Shown one piece after another: positions 6,162 through 9,214 of a stretch of 9,214 nucleotides of DNA (within the stretch, counting starts at the first letter, position 1; each line of letters opens with the position of its first letter). A model generated the notes under the pieces. The model worked only from the letters and a program-made list of their open reading frames with translations. It did not search any database and had not been told where the DNA came from. Location: NCBI GenBank assembly GCA_040382095.1, contig JBEIGB010000126.1, positions 1 through 9,214 of the forward strand, given 5' to 3'. The translations under genes and the position numbers were made by a program. Source of the DNA: JADJPL01 sp040382095 (GTDB lineage: Bacteria > Bacteroidota > Bacteroidia > Chitinophagales > Saprospiraceae).

Positions 6162-9100
6162 ATGAAAAATTCGAAAGCCTTTATTCTGTTCTTTGCGCTT
6201 TGCTTCTTTTTTTGCCTTCAGCAAATAGTTGCTCAGACAAGCCCATTTTGTAATTCCCTGAGCACCGCTAACCGTTACTCCGGAGAAACTTTTTTTAATT
6301 TCGGGAGTGGGAGCAATACTTTGAATACGAAGTTAAATATGAGTGCAACCGTTGGTCAGACGGTGACCGGAGGCTTCTTTGGTTCAGGGGTCAGAGGTGG
6401 TTATGGATTTTGGTCAGGCTTCACTTTGCCCCCGAAACCCCCGGTAGTGGTGGCCAGCCAGGGCGATCTGGAAGATCGTATCCAGGTATCCTGGACTCCA
6501 GACCCTTTAAGCCCTGCAGCTCAATCTTTTAAAGTTTATCGGGATAACTTTTTGTTGACAACCGTGGATGGGGAGACTTTTTCCTTTATGGACTTCAATG
6601 TCATCGCAGGAAGGTTTTATACCTATTCCGTCAGCGGGGTCAATACTTCGGGAGAAGGGAACAAGTATTCTACCCTGGGCCTCGTAAATCCCAATGGCGT
6701 TATTACGGGCAAAATTACCTCCGCAAGCGGCAACCCGGTACCAGACGCAGTAGTCACCATTTCGCCTACCCTTGGCTCCTCGGTTCGCTTCACTGGCGAT
6801 GATATGGCTTTTGCCGAGTATAACCCCAAAATACCCAGGGAACAATTTACCTTGTCGGCATGGGTCAGGCTGGATAGCATCAACGACGGTTCTTCGATAT
6901 TTGATATGGGCAGCACCATCTCCAAAAACTGGTGGCTGCATACCCTGCCATCCTCCGCAGGAAAGGGTGTTCGTTTTGGTGTAGGAAAAGGAACGGGCCA
7001 AAAAACCGAGCTTGACTTTGCATTCCCTTCAGCGTCTGCTAATGATTGGCACAATATCGCAATTAGCTATAATGGTAGCTCCCTGCTGCTCTATGTGGAC
7101 GGGGAGTTGGTCCGTTCGGCGGTAACGAATATTGTCGCTGACAGCATGCCGTTGTTTTTCGGCCAGGCTCCCGACGCCTCCCGCTTTTTTAAAGGCCATC
7201 TGGATGAGGTGCGCTTTTTCAACCGTCAACTCGCGCAAACAGAGATACAACTCTACCTGAAGCAGTCGGGAAGTAGCGATACGAAAGGTCTCGTTAGCTA
7301 TTGGAAATTTGACGAAGGCACCGGCACAACAGCCTTCGATATCACCAATAACCGCATAAAGGCGTATCTCTGCGGCCCGGAATGGGAGCTGGCCAATAAG
7401 CCCTCGGTGGTCAATTCTGCAGTGAGCAACGAGACCGGTTTCTATAAAATTGCCGCGGTGAGCTATGGGGCAGGTACGACATTTACGGTTAGGCCGGAGA
7501 AAAATTTCTACTATAATCAATCTTTGGAATTTAATGCTACTAATGGAAATTATGCGAACCTGACCCGTTTCGACCTTCGGGATAGTGCGACCATTACATT
7601 GACATTGAACGCTTTCGACCTAAGTGGCAAACAGGCCATCCTGAGCAAAGCGGATGCCTCCGGAACCAACCAATTCACGGTTTACCTCAATGCCGGCAAT
7701 ATTGAGGTTATGGTAGGAAATAATTTGCAAAGTTTCGGGAGCCTCGGTCTTGGTTTTCACCACCTTGCGTTCGTTTTGCACCCTTCGGGTTCAAGCCTCC
7801 AGGTAACCTTGTATAAAAATGGCTCCCTTGCAGACACAAAAACTTTTGGTACGACAACCTGGGGAGGCCTCCCCTGGAAGCTGGGTGCCTTTTCTGCCAG
7901 TGCTTCCACCCATAAGGATTATTTTACCGGCCTGGTGGATGAAGTGGCCTTCTTTTCTAAAATGCTTTCGGTTGACAAGATCGTGGAATATGCCACCTTC
8001 GGTACAGCGGTTACCGATACTTCGCTGGTAAATTATTTTAACCTGAACGAAGGAATGGGGACTGCGCTTAGGGATATCGGTTCTGCTTTGTCAGGGAATG
8101 GTCAGGTTTTTGGGGCAATCTGGAGTACCGTAACAGGGATTGTCGAAACCCTGCCGCACAAATTTACACCCAGTGCCCGCTTAGCAACCCTCACTCCCAG
8201 CAATACAAGTGTGGACCAGGTGGACTTCACTGACCAAAGTACTATCCCCGTGAGTGGATATGTGCGTATGGAAAATACCAATTGTTTTCAGGCAAATGTT
8301 GAAATCCTTGTCAATGGGAAATCCCATTTCCCTGCAATTTTTACCGATTCCGAAGGTAAATTCTCTGCGGAATTCGAGCCGGGAGCCAATATTAGACTAA
8401 CGCCCAAATTTCAGGACCACACCTTTTTCCCGGCTTTTTGGGAAATCCTTTCGATTGCATCGCCTACCTCGGGGATCCTCTTCCGCAACGAGGTTAAACG
8501 CAAAGTTATCGGGCAAGTCGCCGGGGGTCTTTGCCGGCAATCGATTATCCCCACCGGGGCTATCGCCAAGGTGAAAGTTGCCACGCTCGACGGATGTTAT
8601 GAACAAATCATCCAACTACAGTCAAACGGCAAATTTACCTTTAATGGCGTTCCGCCGGATTCCGTGGTAGTTTCGGTTATAGAACACAGCAATCCCATCA
8701 TTTACAACTATTTCCAGAATAAGGGCGGGCAGACTATAGACCTCAGACTCGCCAACGATACCGTGGATTTTATCTACATCGCCCCTCCAAATGTGGAGCT
8801 CACACCGCTGGATACGAATAGGTGCGGAAATCCTATGCTGACGATGCTACAGAAAACCAAGACGACGATCAAAGTATTTGAACAATACGACGGGGGCAAA
8901 TGCTACCTGGAAACGGCACAACTGACTATTAATAATGATATCGCGCATTTAAACCAATTTGACACCGTTATGATTGGTGGTAGTCTGGTACATGCCTTTC
9001 GCGTCGAGGATCCAAATATCGTTGCACCTTACCTGAAAAATCTCCAGGTTACGGCGACGAATTCCAATGGAGAAAAGTCCACTTCCTCCCTGAGTGCTGT

Positions 9101-9214
9101 TATACTTGGACGCAGGGCCAGGCGAACAACCTTTACCTCTGCTTCACCTAGTATACCCTTTATGATTTTGCTCGACCCACCGGGAGACGGCTCTTATGCG
9201 TATATTGAGGAGGG
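6162..9214 (+). CDS. N-terminal 1017 codons of a giant secreted multidomain FnIII/LamG/carboxypeptidase-regulatory-like protein (3' end outside window)
   Basis: ATG 6162 opens a frame that has no stop up to the window edge, so the gene is 3'-truncated here. Residues 1-24 are a signal peptide (KNSK, long Phe-rich core, IVA|QTS). A leader region (about 25-92) with 'ATVGQTVTGGFFGSG..GYGFWSGF' resembles Bacteroidota T9SS cargo N-termini. An FnIII-like domain spans about 94-172 (IQVSWTPD to YTYSVSGVNTSG). A carboxypeptidase-regulatory-like strand follows, ITGKITSASGNPVPDAVVTI (about 181-200). LamG-like domain 1 is at about 206-397 (FTLSAWVRL, WHNIAISYNG, LLLYVDGELV, GHLDEVRFFNR, YWKFDEGTG). LamG-like domain 2 is at about 455-641 (ITLTLNAF, HHLAFVLHP, GLVDEVAFFSK, YFNLNEGMGT). 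Further Ig-like repeats start near 696 (SGYVRME) and 782 (IGQVAGGLC). The end reads 'ILLDPPGDGSYAYIEE'. It is probably exported through T9SS, with the sorting tail outside the window. Glycan or matrix binding is inferred from LamG and not shown. Confidence 0.9.
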   Translation, partial: MKNSKAFILFFALCFFFCLQQIVAQTSPFCNSLSTANRYSGETFFNFGSGSNTLNTKLNMSATVGQTVTGGFFGSGVRGGYGFWSGFTLPPKPPVVVASQGDLEDRIQVSWTPDPLSPAAQSFKVYRDNFLLTTVDGETFSFMDFNVIAGRFYTYSVSGVNTSGEGNKYSTLGLVNPNGVITGKITSASGNPVPDAVVTISPTLGSSVRFTGDDMAFAEYNPKIPREQFTLSAWVRLDSINDGSSIFDMGSTISKNWWLHTLPSSAGKGVRFGVGKGTGQKTELDFAFPSASANDWHNIAISYNGSSLLLYVDGELVRSAVTNIVADSMPLFFGQAPDASRFFKGHLDEVRFFNRQLAQTEIQLYLKQSGSSDTKGLVSYWKFDEGTGTTAFDITNNRIKAYLCGPEWELANKPSVVNSAVSNETGFYKIAAVSYGAGTTFTVRPEKNFYYNQSLEFNATNGNYANLTRFDLRDSATITLTLNAFDLSGKQAILSKADASGTNQFTVYLNAGNIEVMVGNNLQSFGSLGLGFHHLAFVLHPSGSSLQVTLYKNGSLADTKTFGTTTWGGLPWKLGAFSASASTHKDYFTGLVDEVAFFSKMLSVDKIVEYATFGTAVTDTSLVNYFNLNEGMGTALRDIGSALSGNGQVFGAIWSTVTGIVETLPHKFTPSARLATLTPSNTSVDQVDFTDQSTIPVSGYVRMENTNCFQANVEILVNGKSHFPAIFTDSEGKFSAEFEPGANIRLTPKFQDHTFFPAFWEILSIASPTSGILFRNEVKRKVIGQVAGGLCRQSIIPTGAIAKVKVATLDGCYEQIIQLQSNGKFTFNGVPPDSVVVSVIEHSNPIIYNYFQNKGGQTIDLRLANDTVDFIYIAPPNVELTPLDTNRCGNPMLTMLQKTKTTIKVFEQYDGGKCYLETAQLTINNDIAHLNQFDTVMIGGSLVHAFRVEDPNIVAPYLKNLQVTATNSNGEKSTSSLSAVILGRRARRTTFTSASPSIPFMILLDPPGDGSYAYIEE

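Noticed and set aside
6162..6240. Lipoprotein signal in the giant protein (FFFC)
   Set aside because: The residues before the cysteine do not fit a lipobox. A normal signal peptidase I site (IVA|QTS) follows.
6507..7520. Several - strand open frames of 140-165 aa
   Set aside because: They overlap the giant + strand frame, whose FnIII and LamG motifs are clear. They contain no recognisable motif.
1..9214. CRISPR array, tRNA or rRNA gene
   Set aside because: No regularly spaced repeats, cloverleaf or rRNA-like stretch was seen on either strand.

Overview
The window looks like a surface/secretome locus of a Bacteroidota bacterium, most plausibly from the Saprospiria (inference). The reasons are a canonical type IX secretion system (T9SS) type A sorting domain, large proteins built from FnIII, LamG and carboxypeptidase-regulatory-like modules, Sec signal peptides ending in ..GQA or ..VAQ, and AT-rich start regions without Shine-Dalgarno sequences.

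Layout. (1) Positions 1-1338 hold the 3' end of a large + strand gene. It has two 'GWNW' repeats, a conserved Bacteroidota extracellular module and the T9SS sorting domain. (2) Positions 1345-1417 form an unusually long perfect-stem hairpin, a bidirectional terminator between this gene and the next, convergent one. (3) Positions 1453-1761 (- strand) encode the tail of an Rpn/PD-(D/E)XK-nuclease-like protein, apparently without its catalytic part. (4) Positions 1762-2368 appear non-coding and carry a degenerate GGATTTGGCRGGAT repeat pair. (5) Positions 2369-6129 hold three tandem paralogous genes for secreted proteins of about 400 aa. Each has a signal peptide, a conserved N-terminal beta-rich domain ending in NVFP..GIGT, and a C-terminal domain marked by DDFS..EGW, DLTGIPH, DSWD and NES.GI.NI.IWVR. 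The first copy is broken by one extra G in a run of nine G at 2674-2682. (6) Position 6162 to the window end is the open N-terminal 1017 codons of a giant secreted multidomain protein. No stop codon occurs in frame before the edge, so it is easy to miss in a simple ORF listing.

How they fit together. The three paralogs and the giant gene lie on one strand with gaps of roughly 30-70 bp, so they may be one transcription unit. All four products are predicted to be exported. The giant proteins at the two ends look like members of one broad class (one seen from its C-terminus, the other from its N-terminus). The small paralogs between them have no recognisable T9SS sorting tail. An adhesion, matrix or carbohydrate-binding role is a reasonable inference, but nothing in the sequence proves a specific function. 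The strongest leads are the homopolymeric G-tract frameshift (phase variation, slippage or sequencing error), the little-described C-terminal domain of the triplicated family, and a split carboxypeptidase-regulatory-like domain that seems to host two LamG domains.
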